This document shows, piece after piece, positions 16,171 through 25,622 of a stretch of 64,000 nt of DNA. Origin of the DNA: Anaerobacillus isosaccharinicus (GTDB lineage Bacteria > Bacillota > Bacilli > Bacillales > Anaerobacillaceae); NCBI RefSeq assembly GCF_001866075.3, contig NZ_CP063356.1:5128926-5192925 (forward strand). Reading direction: 5' to 3'. How positions within the stretch are numbered: the stretch's first letter is position 1; the number at the start of each line of letters is the position of its first letter. The translations under genes were made by a program, and so were the position numbers. The notes beneath the pieces are model-generated. The model saw only the letters and a list, made by a program, of their open reading frames with translations. It had not been told where the DNA came from and searched no databases.

Positions 16171-17717
16171 TTATCCGTTCCTCCATAGTAAGAAGCTCCA
16201 CGTGTGAAGCCATAATTATTTTTGCTAATATCTGTTTGACGTTTCAATTCTTGTTCGGCATCACTTTTTTTGTTGTTCTTTAAGATCGTTTGAATACTTT
16301 TGACCGTAGGTCTTTTAGTCATAGAAACTACCATTTTGCAAGCACGCTCAATCTCATATTTTGTGTAATTACGCTCAGACTTTTTCAAAGAAAATATAGA
16401 CTGTAACGCTTGTTTTTCATTTTGCGAAGTATCTAAAAGATAGCGAATAACGCTTAAGGTTGATGCACCAATACTTTCAGCCCATTCTATTGCAGTTTCT
16501 GGCGTTTGATCCACGTATAACTTATGATTATCAGGCATGTGGTCACGAAGGGTGGAAGATTGTCCAAACTTCCCGTATAGTCGTTTATGTGATGCCACAC
16601 GCATATGATTAAAAAAGATTTCAACGAGGTTATCGGAAAGTTTCACCTCGACTTCTCGATTAATATATTCGTACGGCACAGAATAAAACATGCTCTCGAT
16701 AGAAAGATGATAGTCAGGGCGTACTTTTGTTTTTTTCCATTCAGACATTTTAAAATGTGCGATTGGAAGAGGAGAAAGCGCAAATTTCTCCTCTTCTTCA
16801 AATGCTGACAATCGAGAGCCTTTTTTTCGAGTAAAGGGACGGCGATTGAATTCATCTAATTTCTTCCAAACTTCCTCGTTCAATTCATCAATACTAAAGC
16901 AATGTGTATTTCTTAATGCTGCTATAATCCATGTAGAGATAACACCAACGGAACCTTCAACACTTGCTTTATCTTTCGGAGTACGAACACGTGCAGGCAT
17001 AACGACTGTATTATAGTATTCTGCCATTTCTCTGTAGGTAGGATTCAAAATCAATTCACGTGTGGTATGTTTTGTTACACTCGTTTTTAGGTTATCCGGT
17101 ACAACAATTTGTGTAGATCCTCCAAAATACTTATACGCACTATTGTGAGCATTAATCCATGACTGTGAATCCATTGATAAGCTTGCTTCCGCATAAGAGA
17201 ATTGACTACAAGGCAAAGTCGCAACGAAAATATAGGCTTTAACCTTCTCCCCAGTATCTCTATCAATGATAAAAGATGTGGAACCTGCCCAGTCAACTTC
17301 CATTATTTCACCTGGTTTTCTGCGAATACGCAATGTAGCTTTGTACTTGTCAGCGTACCTGCTATAGTGCCGCAAAAAACTACGGTATGAGTACGGTATT
17401 TTTTGACTGGCTCGACATTCAGCTTCATACTCATGATGCAGAAGCGAAAGTGTCACATTAGGTTTGGCCAACTCTTCATGAATATAGTCAAAGTTCAATG
17501 GTTTTCGACCAGAAGCCTCCAAGCTCTTCTCTGGAAAAAGAAATTCCTCAATCCACTTATCCGTCATTTCTTCCTCTAATGGACAATCTAATCCTTTCTT
17601 TTCGGCTAGGGAAATAACCTCTGTTATTTTTTGGCGAGAGTGACCTGTACTGGCGGCAATGCCCCTAAGACTGATCCCCTCATCGTGCAATTCCAATATC
17701 TTTCGATAATGAATCAT
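16167..17717 (-). CDS. istA: IS21-family DDE transposase IstA
   Basis: The protein (516 aa from ATG 17717) opens with an HTH region (LHDEGISLRGIAASTGHSRQ). The rve-type catalytic core carries Asp in EVDWAGSTSF, Asp in VVPDNLKTSV and Glu in DKASVEGSVG. The C-terminal domain binds DNA and DNA ends. TAGGAGG lies 10 nt upstream of the chosen ATG; an upstream in-frame start would enter the leader hairpin region. The gene is intact. Confidence 0.95.
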   Translation of the reverse strand: MIHYRKILELHDEGISLRGIAASTGHSRQKITEVISLAEKKGLDCPLEEEMTDKWIEEFLFPEKSLEASGRKPLNFDYIHEELAKPNVTLSLLHHEYEAECRASQKIPYSYRSFLRHYSRYADKYKATLRIRRKPGEIMEVDWAGSTSFIIDRDTGEKVKAYIFVATLPCSQFSYAEASLSMDSQSWINAHNSAYKYFGGSTQIVVPDNLKTSVTKHTTRELILNPTYREMAEYYNTVVMPARVRTPKDKASVEGSVGVISTWIIAALRNTHCFSIDELNEEVWKKLDEFNRRPFTRKKGSRLSAFEEEEKFALSPLPIAHFKMSEWKKTKVRPDYHLSIESMFYSVPYEYINREVEVKLSDNLVEIFFNHMRVASHKRLYGKFGQSSTLRDHMPDNHKLYVDQTPETAIEWAESIGASTLSVIRYLLDTSQNEKQALQSIFSLKKSERNYTKYEIERACKMVVSMTKRPTVKSIQTILKNNKKSDAEQELKRQTDISKNNYGFTRGASYYGGTDK

Positions 17718-17741
17718 ACAAAAATACCTCCTATATAAAAA

Positions 17742-17763
17742 ATGGCACACTCGAAGGTGTGCT
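17742..17763. other. Hairpin upstream of istA inside the IS
   Basis: GCACAC-TCGAAG-GTGTGC forms a perfect 6-bp stem about 25 nt before the istA start. Such leader hairpins in insertion sequences can limit expression from outside transcription; that role is an inference here. Confidence 0.5.
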
Positions 17764-17769
17764 CACTAA

Positions 17770-17876
17770 TTATACAAAAGGCAAACTGGTAAACAGCGTG
17801 GCATTTACTGGTACATTCTTTGTCATTCGATGGTAAGAACTATGTCACTGATGGTACATTTCGTTGGCTGTAATCA
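17770..17876. repeat. Right terminal inverted repeat of the IS with spaced repeat units
   Basis: Read outward-in on the minus strand, the end begins TGATTACAGCCA and repeats TACCA-containing units near 17856, 17834, 17812 and 17790, aligning with the left end over about 80 nt. Confidence 0.8.
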
Positions 17877-17881
17877 TGAAT
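17877..17881. repeat. Target-site duplication TGAAT, right copy
   Basis: It is identical to 15042-15046 and directly abuts the right tip of the element. Confidence 0.88.
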
Positions 17882-18350
17882 TTCATTATGTGCTTTTAGC
17901 CATTCTTCATCATAAAAATTACCAACTTCTTTGCCCTCTTTTGCAAGTTCACGATACTTCTTAAGCAGGGCTTCACGGTCTTTAATTACGTCATTCCAAA
18001 TTTTCACATGATTTGGTGCGTACTTTTCAGCTAATAACTGATAATAAAAATTAAAATGGGGCCTAATTGCTTTGTGTTCATATTTCACTTGCTCCATATG
18101 CGTGCTAGCTTCACCATCATTATTCTCTGCCTTTACTACATCTAAGTTTGTGGAGGAAAACAATATGCCAGTGACAATAGCAACAAATAACAATCTTCGT
18201 TTGAGTAATTTCATTTTCAGAAATCCACCTTTCTAACTAAATATATAACAGTAAGTAGGTTTCCCATTTTTTATCAAATCATGTAAATTATCATGGAATG
18301 TTGTCGCTAATCTCCTTAGAAAATGCTAAATTTTAAGATTAATTATAAAA

Positions 18351-18397
18351 AAAGAGCTCAATACACTAGATGAATTTCTAGTATATTTGAGCTCTTT
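18351..18397 (-). terminator. Terminator of the bkd operon
   Basis: The long stem AAAGAGCTCAA/TTGAGCTCTTT with inner ACTAGA/TCTAGT is followed by T7 on the minus strand, 12 nt after the bkdB stop. Confidence 0.85.
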
Positions 18398-18409
18398 AGT
18401 TATTAATTA

Positions 18410-19687
18410 TTAATAAATTTGTGTGTTTTCTTTTGAAATTGATTGTAAATTTTCTTTTACCCTAGCTAAGAAACGTCCACATACTAAACCATCTAATACG
18501 CGGTGGTCTAAAGATAAACATAAATTAACCATATGTCTAATGGCAATAGCGTCATTTTCCAAGACCACAGGGCGCTTAACAATAGACTCTACAGATAGGA
18601 TTGCAGCTTGTGGGTGGTTAATAATAGGTGTTGAAAGAATGGAACCAAAAGAGCCAGTGTTATTAACTGTAAATGTTCCACCTTGCATATCACTACTTGA
18701 AATAGCCTTGTTTCTAACTTTTCCAGCTAGATCATTTATTTCACGAGCGATCCCTTTTATTGTCTTTTCATCTGCATGCTTAATTACTGGTACATACAGA
18801 GCATCTTCTGTAGCTACTGCGATCGATATATTAATATCCTTCTTTTGAATAATTTTATCCCCAGCCCACATTGAATTAAGCTGAGGAAATTCTTTTAAAG
18901 CCTCTACGACAGCTTTAATGAAGAATGGTAAAAACGTAATATTAAATCCTTCTTTTTGTTTAAAGCCATCCTTAACACTATTACGATAATTAACAAGGTT
19001 AGTAACATCCACTTCTACCATTGTCCACGCATGTGGTGCTTCATGCTTACTTTTAACCATGTTAGCGGCAATTGCTTTTCGAATTCCTGAAACTGGAATT
19101 TCGATATCTCCCGGGGCTGAAGTAATTGAAGCTTGTGAAGTTACCTGTTCTGGTGCAGGAGTCAAAACTGTTTCTACCTCTTTATTCGCTACCGGTTGTG
19201 CCTCAGCTTTTTCTACTTTTACTGTCGGGATATTTCCACTTTCAATGATTGCTTGCAGATCTTTTCTAGTAATACGTCCACCACGACCAGATCCTTGAAT
19301 TAGAGCTAAATCGATATTATTTTCTCCGGCTAAGCGAAGTACTGCTGGAGAAAATCGTTTTTTCTCGCTGTCATCCCTAGATGGTTCTGGAGCACTTACT
19401 TTTTCAACAGTTGATGTATTACTAGTTGATGTCTCAGTTGTTTTCTCACCTTCAACTGCAATCGTACAAATAACCCCACCAACCTCAATCGTTTCATCTT
19501 CACCAGCAACTAGCTCTGTGATTGTTCCAGTATAAGAGGAAGGAACTTCAGCATTTACTTTGTCAGTCATTACTTCTGCAATTGGATCATATTTATTTAC
19601 TTTATCTCCTGGCTTTACTAGCCATTTACTAATTGTACCTTCTGTTACACTTTCGCCAAGTTGCGGCATTTTAATTTCTGTAGCCAT
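18410..19687 (-). CDS. bkdB: Branched-chain alpha-keto acid dehydrogenase E2 (lipoamide acyltransferase)
   Basis: E2 transfers the branched acyl group from lipoamide to CoA, making isobutyryl-, isovaleryl- or 2-methylbutyryl-CoA for energy and for branched fatty-acid synthesis. Residues 1-78 are a lipoyl domain with Lys in VMTDKVNAEV. Residues about 113-150 form the E1/E3-binding domain (SPAVLRLAGEN to TRKDL), joined by Pro/Ala/Glu-rich linkers. The C-terminal 220 residues are the catalytic domain ending in the active-site motif SLDHRVLDGL. At 425 aa it is full length. It is the last gene of the operon, 20 nt after bkdAB. Confidence 0.94.
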   Translation of the reverse strand: MATEIKMPQLGESVTEGTISKWLVKPGDKVNKYDPIAEVMTDKVNAEVPSSYTGTITELVAGEDETIEVGGVICTIAVEGEKTTETSTSNTSTVEKVSAPEPSRDDSEKKRFSPAVLRLAGENNIDLALIQGSGRGGRITRKDLQAIIESGNIPTVKVEKAEAQPVANKEVETVLTPAPEQVTSQASITSAPGDIEIPVSGIRKAIAANMVKSKHEAPHAWTMVEVDVTNLVNYRNSVKDGFKQKEGFNITFLPFFIKAVVEALKEFPQLNSMWAGDKIIQKKDINISIAVATEDALYVPVIKHADEKTIKGIAREINDLAGKVRNKAISSSDMQGGTFTVNNTGSFGSILSTPIINHPQAAILSVESIVKRPVVLENDAIAIRHMVNLCLSLDHRVLDGLVCGRFLARVKENLQSISKENTQIY

Positions 19688-19707
19688 GCTTTTTTTACCT
19701 CCCTCTC

Positions 19708-20691
19708 TTAAAATTCTGCTAGATCACGCATCGCTTTTTCAACTTTATCTGGATTAATGATAAAGAATTTTTCCATTGTTGGTGCATATGGCATAGCTGG
19801 TACATCAGGTCCAGCTAAACGTTGGATTGGTGCATCTAGATCAAATAAGCAATGCTCTGCAATAATCGCAGCAACTTCACTAATAATGCTACCCTCTTTA
19901 TTATCTTCTGTAACGAGAAGTACTTTACCAGTTTTCTTAGCTGCTTCAATAATAGCTTCTTTATCTAATGGATATACTGTACGTAAATCTAGAACATGAG
20001 CTGAAATACCATCTTTTGCTAATCTTTCTGCTGCTTGCAGGGCAAAATGAACTGCTAAACCGTAAGTAATAACAGTAATATCATCACCTTCACGTTTTAC
20101 ATCAGCTTTTCCGATTGGTAACGTATAATCTTCTGTAGGCACTTCACCCTTAATTAAACGGTAAGCACGTTTATGTTCGAAGAAAAGAACAGGATCGTTA
20201 TCTCGGATTGCCGCTTTAAGTAATCCTTTTACATCATAAGGAGTTGATGGCATCACAATTTTTAAACCTGGAATACCAGCAAACATTGCTTCTACGGATT
20301 GGGAATGATAAAGAGCACCATGAACACCACCGCCGTATGGTGCACGGATAACAATTGGACAATTCCAATCGTTGTTAGAGCGATAGCGAATTCTTGCCGC
20401 TTCCGAAACGATTTGATTAACTGCTGGCATAATAAAATCTGCAAATTGAATTTCTGCAATTGGTCTCATGCCATACATTGCTGCACCAATTCCGACACCT
20501 GCTATTGCAGATTCTGCTAATGGGGCATCAATCACTCTTTCTTCACCAAACTGCTCATGTAATCCATTTGTCGCTCTGAATACACCACCACGAGTCCCTA
20601 CATCTTCTCCTAGGACAAATACGTTTTCATCTCGTTCCATTTCCTCTTTTATCGCTAAAGTAACTGCATCAATATAAGATATAATTGGCAT
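19708..20691 (-). CDS. bkdAB: Branched-chain alpha-keto acid dehydrogenase E1 beta subunit
   Basis: This 327-aa transketolase-like protein pairs with BkdAA in the thiamine-diphosphate-dependent decarboxylation of branched 2-oxo acids. Visible hallmarks are FVLGEDVGTRGGVFRAT, PIAEIQFADFI, IVIRAPYGGGVHGALYHSQS and the C-terminal transketolase domain (LDLRTVYPLDKEAI). It begins 3 nt after the bkdAA stop, and GGGGG of the preceding gene end serves as its ribosome binding site, so the two subunits are coupled. Confidence 0.94.
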   Translation of the reverse strand: MPIISYIDAVTLAIKEEMERDENVFVLGEDVGTRGGVFRATNGLHEQFGEERVIDAPLAESAIAGVGIGAAMYGMRPIAEIQFADFIMPAVNQIVSEAARIRYRSNNDWNCPIVIRAPYGGGVHGALYHSQSVEAMFAGIPGLKIVMPSTPYDVKGLLKAAIRDNDPVLFFEHKRAYRLIKGEVPTEDYTLPIGKADVKREGDDITVITYGLAVHFALQAAERLAKDGISAHVLDLRTVYPLDKEAIIEAAKKTGKVLLVTEDNKEGSIISEVAAIIAEHCLFDLDAPIQRLAGPDVPAMPYAPTMEKFFIINPDKVEKAMRDLAEF

Positions 20692-20694
20692 CCT

Positions 20695-21693
20695 TTATTC
20701 CCCCTCTCCATAAACATGTTTTAATGCTGATTCCGCCTCTGCATAAGGTGCTGCTTCTGCATATTCTGTTGCATCGTTTACAGCTGCTGCAATTCGATCA
20801 TTCATTTCTGTTTCAATGGCTTCTGTTAAGATGTTAAGCTCTTGAAGGTAGGCTTTAAACGTGAAGATAGAATCTTTCTTTTTAGCTTCTTCTACTTCTT
20901 CTCCTGAACGATAAGCACGATCATCATCATCACTTGAATGTGGTGTTAGTCGATAAGATATCGTCTCAACTAGAGTTGGTCCTTCTCCTCTGCGGCCACG
21001 GTCTGCTGCTGCTTTAACAGCTTCGTAAACAGCAATTGGATCATTCCCATCAACAGTCACACCAGGCATTCCATAACCTATTGCTCGGTCCGATACATTT
21101 TCACAAGCTAATTGCTTATGAATCGGTACTGAGATCGCATATTTATTATTTTCACACATTAAAATGACAGGAAGCTTATGCACTGCTGCAAAGTTTGCTC
21201 CTTCATGGAAATCACCTTGGTTAGAAGAACCTTCACCAAATGTCGTAAATGTAACAAAATCTTTTCCTTGCATTTTCCCAGCTAGTGCAATCCCAACAGC
21301 ATGAGGAACTTGGGTCGTAACAGGAGAAGAGCCAGTAACAATACGATTTTTCTTTTGTCCAAAGTGACCTGGCATTTGCCTTCCACCAGAGTTTGGGTCT
21401 TCAGCTTTCGCAAACGCCGATAACATTAAGTCGCGAGCATTCATTCCAAATCTTAAAACAACGCCCATGTCACGATAGTAAGGTAAAATATAATCCTTTT
21501 CTTTATCTAACGCAAAAGCTGCCCCTACTTGTGCTGCCTCTTGCCCTTGACAAGAAATAACAAATGGAATTTTTCCGGCGCGGTTAAGTAACCACATTCT
21601 TTCATCTATCTTCCTAGCAAGTAGCATTGTTTCGTACATTTCAAGAACATCTTGATCCGTTAAACCTAGTTTCACATGACGATTTTCTGTCAT
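20695..21693 (-). CDS. bkdAA: Branched-chain alpha-keto acid dehydrogenase E1 alpha subunit
   Basis: This 332-aa E1 alpha protein carries the thiamine diphosphate motif GEGSSNQGDFHEGANFAAVH with downstream ENNKYAIS. The phosphorylation-loop region SYRLTPHSSDDDDRAYR is also present. With BkdAB it decarboxylates keto acids derived from Val, Leu and Ile and reductively acylates the E2 lipoyl group. AAAGGGGG precedes the ATG. A 106-bp gap filled with an AT-rich dispersed repeat separates it from lpdV, whereas other junctions of the operon are shorter. Confidence 0.94.
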   Translation of the reverse strand: MTENRHVKLGLTDQDVLEMYETMLLARKIDERMWLLNRAGKIPFVISCQGQEAAQVGAAFALDKEKDYILPYYRDMGVVLRFGMNARDLMLSAFAKAEDPNSGGRQMPGHFGQKKNRIVTGSSPVTTQVPHAVGIALAGKMQGKDFVTFTTFGEGSSNQGDFHEGANFAAVHKLPVILMCENNKYAISVPIHKQLACENVSDRAIGYGMPGVTVDGNDPIAVYEAVKAAADRGRRGEGPTLVETISYRLTPHSSDDDDRAYRSGEEVEEAKKKDSIFTFKAYLQELNILTEAIETEMNDRIAAAVNDATEYAEAAPYAEAESALKHVYGEGE

Positions 21694-21709
21694 TATAAGA
21701 CCCCCTTTT

Positions 21710-21799
21710 ATAATGTAGAATGTAGAATGATGTAAGCTTTATCAGTGATGCCCAATTCACTGAAGCCAAAAACTACAATTCATAATTCATAATTCATGA
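21710..21799. repeat. Dispersed AT-rich intergenic repeat, copy A (between lpdV and bkdAA)
   Basis: The left end reads AATGTAGAATGTAGAATGATG and the right end is a tandem CATAATT run (ATTCATAATTCATAATTCAT). Related sequences lie at 44844, 54182 and 58089. Confidence 0.7.
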
Positions 21800-23221
21800 T
21801 TAACTGTGTATCGCTTTCCCATCTACTGCCAAGGCTGCTTCACCAATGGCTTCTGAAAGTGTTGGATGAGGATGAATAGTATTTGCAACTTCCCAATGAG
21901 TTGCGTCTAGTACTTTTGCAAGTGCTGCTTCAGAGATCATATCTGTCACATGAGGCCCAATCATGTGAACACCCAACAAGTCATCCGTTTTTTCATCAAC
22001 GACGAATTTAACAAAGCCGTCTGTTTCGCCAAACACTAACGCTTTACCAATAGCTTTAAATAAGAACTTACCTGTTTTTACTTTAAAGCCTTTTTCATTT
22101 GCTTCGGCTTCAGTTAACCCGACACTAGCAATTTCCGGAGAGCTATATACACATTTTGCAATCAAACTATAGTCAAGCTCATGAGGGTTAAGGTTTGCCA
22201 TATGTTCAACAGCAAGAATTCCTTCGTGGGAGGCAACATGTGCTAATTGTAAGCCACCAATAACATCACCAATGGCATAAATATGTGACTCTTTGGTTTG
22301 GTAAAATTCGTTTGTTTTGATTACACCATTCTCAATTTGAATTTCCGTGTTTTCTATACCGATACCCTCAACATTTGCTTGCCTTCCAACAGACACAAGT
22401 AGCTTTTCTCCAGAAAATAATTTCGTTTCGCCTTTATGTTCAGCCTGAATTGAAACTCCTTCATTTTTTTCTATTGTTTCAGGTAGTACTTTCGCACTCG
22501 TCACAATTTTAATACCTTTTTTCTTTAGTGCACGTTGAGCTTCTTTAGAAATTTCATGATCTTCAGTAGGCAAAATTCGATCAGCATACTCAAGAACCGT
22601 TACCTTAACACCAAAATCTGCCAGCATTGAAGCCCATTCAATTCCAATAACTCCACCGCCAACGATGATCATCGATTCAGGAAGAGTCTCCATTTGTAAT
22701 GCTTCATCACTAGATAGAACGTACGTACCATCAATTTCAAGTCCAGGTAACGTTCTTGGCCTTGACCCTGTTGCGATTAGAACATTTTTCGGAATAAGCA
22801 TTTCATTTTCATCACCATTCTCCATTTCAACAGAGATTGTTCCTGGAGTGGGTGAAAAGATCGAAGGGCCTAAAATTCGACCAAAACCTTCGTAAACATC
22901 AATTTTCCCTTTTTTCATTAAGTGTTGAACACCTTTATGCAGTGTATCAATTATGTGTTGTTTTCTTTGTTGAACTTTATCAAAATGCAAAGTAATATCA
23001 CTCGCGCTAACTCCAAATTCAATAGAGTTTTTCATTGTTGAATAAACCTCTGCACTACGTAATAATGCTTTACTAGGTATACAACCTTGGTGTAAACAAG
23101 TACCGCCCAATTTGCCCTTTTCAACAACAGCTACTTTTAAACCTAGCTGTGATGCTTTAATTGCGGCAACATATCCTCCGGTACCAGCTCCTAAAATAAC
23201 TAAATCATATTCGTGAGCCAT
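21800..23221 (-). CDS. lpdV: Dihydrolipoyl dehydrogenase (E3) of the branched-chain complex
   Basis: This 473-aa flavoprotein reoxidises the E2 dihydrolipoyl group and passes electrons to NAD+. The FAD-binding GAGTGGYVAAIKASQLG, redox-active disulfide GGTCLHQGCIPSK (Cys about 42 and 47), NAD-binding GGGVIGIEWASMLADFG and the catalytic C-terminal HPHPTLSEA are all intact. It lies between buk and bkdAA as in B. subtilis (yqiV/lpdV). GAGGTG precedes the ATG. Confidence 0.95.
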   Translation of the reverse strand: MAHEYDLVILGAGTGGYVAAIKASQLGLKVAVVEKGKLGGTCLHQGCIPSKALLRSAEVYSTMKNSIEFGVSASDITLHFDKVQQRKQHIIDTLHKGVQHLMKKGKIDVYEGFGRILGPSIFSPTPGTISVEMENGDENEMLIPKNVLIATGSRPRTLPGLEIDGTYVLSSDEALQMETLPESMIIVGGGVIGIEWASMLADFGVKVTVLEYADRILPTEDHEISKEAQRALKKKGIKIVTSAKVLPETIEKNEGVSIQAEHKGETKLFSGEKLLVSVGRQANVEGIGIENTEIQIENGVIKTNEFYQTKESHIYAIGDVIGGLQLAHVASHEGILAVEHMANLNPHELDYSLIAKCVYSSPEIASVGLTEAEANEKGFKVKTGKFLFKAIGKALVFGETDGFVKFVVDEKTDDLLGVHMIGPHVTDMISEAALAKVLDATHWEVANTIHPHPTLSEAIGEAALAVDGKAIHS

Positions 23222-23239
23222 TCTATCACCTCATCTAGC

Positions 23240-24346
23240 TTATTTTACGTTCTCAGTCACTACTGAGACATTCGGATATTGCTTTGATTTTTCTTCACCT
23301 CGTAAAACTCTAAGAGCACCTTCAACTAAAGCTTGCAATTCATTTTCTCCTGGATGAACAATTACATCAGCAATCCATTTAATTCGATCAGTAATCGTTG
23401 TGACAAAACCTTTTCCATAAGCTAGGCCACCAGTTAAAATAATCGCATCAACTTCACCGTTCAGTACAGTACTAGCTGCACCAATTTCTTTTGCCACTTG
23501 ATATGCCATCGCATCATAAACTAATTTTGCTTTTTCATCGCCAGCGGTAATTCTTTCTTCTACTAAAACAGCATCATTTGTCCCTAGATAGCCCACAAGT
23601 CCACCTTGACCAACAATCTTTTTCATGATTTCAGCTGCATAGTATTGACCTGAAAAGCACATCGAAACTAAATCACCTGCTGGGACTGTACCCGCTCGCT
23701 CTGGAGAAAATGGGCCTTCACCATGTAATCCGTTATTAACATCAATTACACGACCATCTTTATGAACCCCCACTGTAATTCCACCACCCATATGGGTAAC
23801 AATTAAGTTCAGGTCTTCATAATTTTTATTCAAGTCTTTTGCTACTCTTCTAGCTACAGCTTTTTGATTTAAAGCATGAAAGATACTTTTTCGTTCAAAA
23901 TCTGCTAAACCTGAGATTTTAGCAATTGGCTCCATTTCATCCACAACGACCGGATCGACAACATATGATGGAATATTTAATTGAGTAGCAATTTCAAAAG
24001 CTAAAATTCCCCCTAAGTTTGATGCATGTTCTCCAGCGAAACCGGTACGTAAATCTCTTAACATTTCATCATTCACAGCATAGGTACCACCTTCTATAGG
24101 TCGGAGTAAACCTCCTCTACCTACTACTGCACTTAACTTTGAAATGTTGATTCCCTCTTCATGAAGAGCTTCTAAAATCGTTTCTTTTCGAAATGAATAC
24201 TGGTCAATAATACGTTCAAACGACTGAATTTTATCAGCATCATGGCGTATAGTTTTCTCCATTAGAGAACGTTCGTTGTCGTAAACACCAATCTTCGTAG
24301 AAGTCGAACCTGGGTTTATAGCGAGAATTCGATATTCATGTTGCAA
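23240..24346 (-). CDS. buk: Butyrate (branched-chain acid) kinase
   Basis: This acetokinase-family enzyme (369 aa) converts butyryl- or isobutyryl-phosphate and ADP to the acid and ATP, completing substrate-level phosphorylation with Ptb. Family motifs are [17 protein letters not shown] at the N-terminus, [28 protein letters not shown] and [12 protein letters not shown]. No ATG is available near the N-terminus. TTG 24346 is taken as the start because GGAGG lies 8 nt before it; a TTG at 24361 would sit within that ribosome binding site. Confidence 0.93.
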   Translation of the reverse strand: MQHEYRILAINPGSTSTKIGVYDNERSLMEKTIRHDADKIQSFERIIDQYSFRKETILEALHEEGINISKLSAVVGRGGLLRPIEGGTYAVNDEMLRDLRTGFAGEHASNLGGILAFEIATQLNIPSYVVDPVVVDEMEPIAKISGLADFERKSIFHALNQKAVARRVAKDLNKNYEDLNLIVTHMGGGITVGVHKDGRVIDVNNGLHGEGPFSPERAGTVPAGDLVSMCFSGQYYAAEIMKKIVGQGGLVGYLGTNDAVLVEERITAGDEKAKLVYDAMAYQVAKEIGAASTVLNGEVDAIILTGGLAYGKGFVTTITDRIKWIADVIVHPGENELQALVEGALRVLRGEEKSKQYPNVSVVTENVK

Positions 24347-24494
24347 AAAACTTACCTCCAACTAATTATATTTATCCCCATTTAAAATGATAGAGGCTGA
24401 CTAAGATCAGCAGCCCCTGGAGTTTTTATAAGTCATCCTTACTTTTTTAGCCAATCGAACTCCTCATAGTCACCCTCTATCTAATTTATAAGGA

Positions 24495-25592
24495 TTAACG
24501 ACGTCTACTTAAAATGCTGTGCTCGTTAACTAAAAACTGTTTACGAGATTTGCGCATGTTTTCAATTCTTTCCTCTGCCATTCGATCTGCTGCTAAGTAA
24601 GTAGGAATTCGGTCACGTTTTGAAATTTCAAAAATCGTTTCAATTTTATCATAAATTGTTTCTACTCTCTTCATTGCTCGCTCACGGTTATACCCGTATA
24701 ACTCATCAGCTACGTTAATTACACCACCTGCATTAATTACATAGTCAGGTGCATAAACAATTCCTAGCTCAGAAATTAAATCTCCATGTTTTGTTTCTTT
24801 TAACTGATTATTCGCTGCCCCGGCAATTACTTTTGCTTTTAATTGCGGAATTGTATCATCATTAATAATTGCTCCAAGTGCACAGGGAGAAAAAATATCA
24901 CAATCAACACTGTAAATATCATTAATATCAACAGCTTTTGCACCAAAATCTTCAACGGCGCGAGCTACAGCTTCTTTATTAATATCAGTTACAATTAATT
25001 TCGCACCTTCTTCATGTAGATGCTTACAAAGAGTATAAGAAACATTCCCTACACCTTGAACAGCAACTGTAAGTCCTTCTAACGAATCTGAACCAAAAGC
25101 TTCTTTTGCAGCCGCTTTCATTCCAACGTAAACCCCATAAGCCGTAACTGGTGACGGATTACCCGAAGAACCGAACGCAGGAGAAATTCCTGTTACATAA
25201 TCAGTTTCTTCATGAATGATATCCATATCTGCTACAGTTGTTCCAACATCTTCTGCAGTAATGTAACGGCCATTTAAACCTTGAATATAGCGACCAAATG
25301 CACGGAACATTTCTTCATTTTTATCTTTGCGGGAATCGCCAATAATTACTGTCTTTCCCCCACCAAGATTTAAACCAGCTGCTGCATTTTTATAGGTCAT
25401 TCCTTTAGCTAAACGAAGAGCATCTTCAAATGCTTCTGCTTCTGAATTGTATGACCACATTCTTGTCCCACCTAGTGCCGGACCAAGAGTCGTATCGTGA
25501 ATTGCAATAATTGCCTTTAACCCTGATTGTTTATCTTGGCATACAACAACCTGCTCGTAATCATACGTTTCCATATACTTAAATAATTCCAT
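24495..25592 (-). CDS. bcd: Leucine/valine (branched-chain amino acid) dehydrogenase
   Basis: This 365-aa member of the Glu/Leu/Phe/Val dehydrogenase family deaminates Leu, Val and Ile with NAD+, feeding keto acids to the BKD complex. The catalytic Lys regions ([27 protein letters not shown]), the NAD-binding [17 protein letters not shown] and the ANNQL and INAGGVINV segments are typical. GGGAGG lies before the ATG. It follows ptb by 30 nt. A 148-nt gap to buk contains a small GGCTGA/TCAGC hairpin. Confidence 0.94.
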   Translation of the reverse strand: MELFKYMETYDYEQVVVCQDKQSGLKAIIAIHDTTLGPALGGTRMWSYNSEAEAFEDALRLAKGMTYKNAAAGLNLGGGKTVIIGDSRKDKNEEMFRAFGRYIQGLNGRYITAEDVGTTVADMDIIHEETDYVTGISPAFGSSGNPSPVTAYGVYVGMKAAAKEAFGSDSLEGLTVAVQGVGNVSYTLCKHLHEEGAKLIVTDINKEAVARAVEDFGAKAVDINDIYSVDCDIFSPCALGAIINDDTIPQLKAKVIAGAANNQLKETKHGDLISELGIVYAPDYVINAGGVINVADELYGYNRERAMKRVETIYDKIETIFEISKRDRIPTYLAADRMAEERIENMRKSRKQFLVNEHSILSRRR

Positions 25593-25622
25593 CTTTTTTT
25601 CCTCCCTATTTTTCCTCTTTTT

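Larger units (their letters stand above)
15047..17876 (-). mobile_element. Complete IS21-family insertion sequence (2.83 kb)
   Basis: The element has mirrored ends: TGATTACAGCCA at 15047 and TGGCTGTAATCA ending at 17876. Homology between the ends continues inward for roughly 80 nt, with four spaced TTTACCA-like units on each side, the multiple transposase-binding sites typical of IS21. It is flanked by a 5-bp TGAAT duplication and carries istA, istB and a third small ORF. Both main genes are full length with intact catalytic motifs, so the copy may be active. Confidence 0.92.
14915..18214 (-). pseudogene. Small secreted protein gene split by the IS21-family element
   Basis: The N-terminal part (17877-18214) encodes a signal peptide, MKLLKRRLLFVAIVTGILFS, and a helical domain ending at AHNEIH. 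The C-terminal part lies on the other side of the element (14915-15046) and reads QQFLIAVEKRDENAL onward to KRLKEIK and a TAA stop. Removing the element and one TGAAT copy rejoins them in frame as a 154-residue secreted, Lys-rich helical protein. As it stands, translation runs 11 codons into the element (DYSQRNVPSVT) and stops, so the product is truncated to 124 aa. I do not recognise the family. The gene lies just upstream of znuA. Confidence 0.85.
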
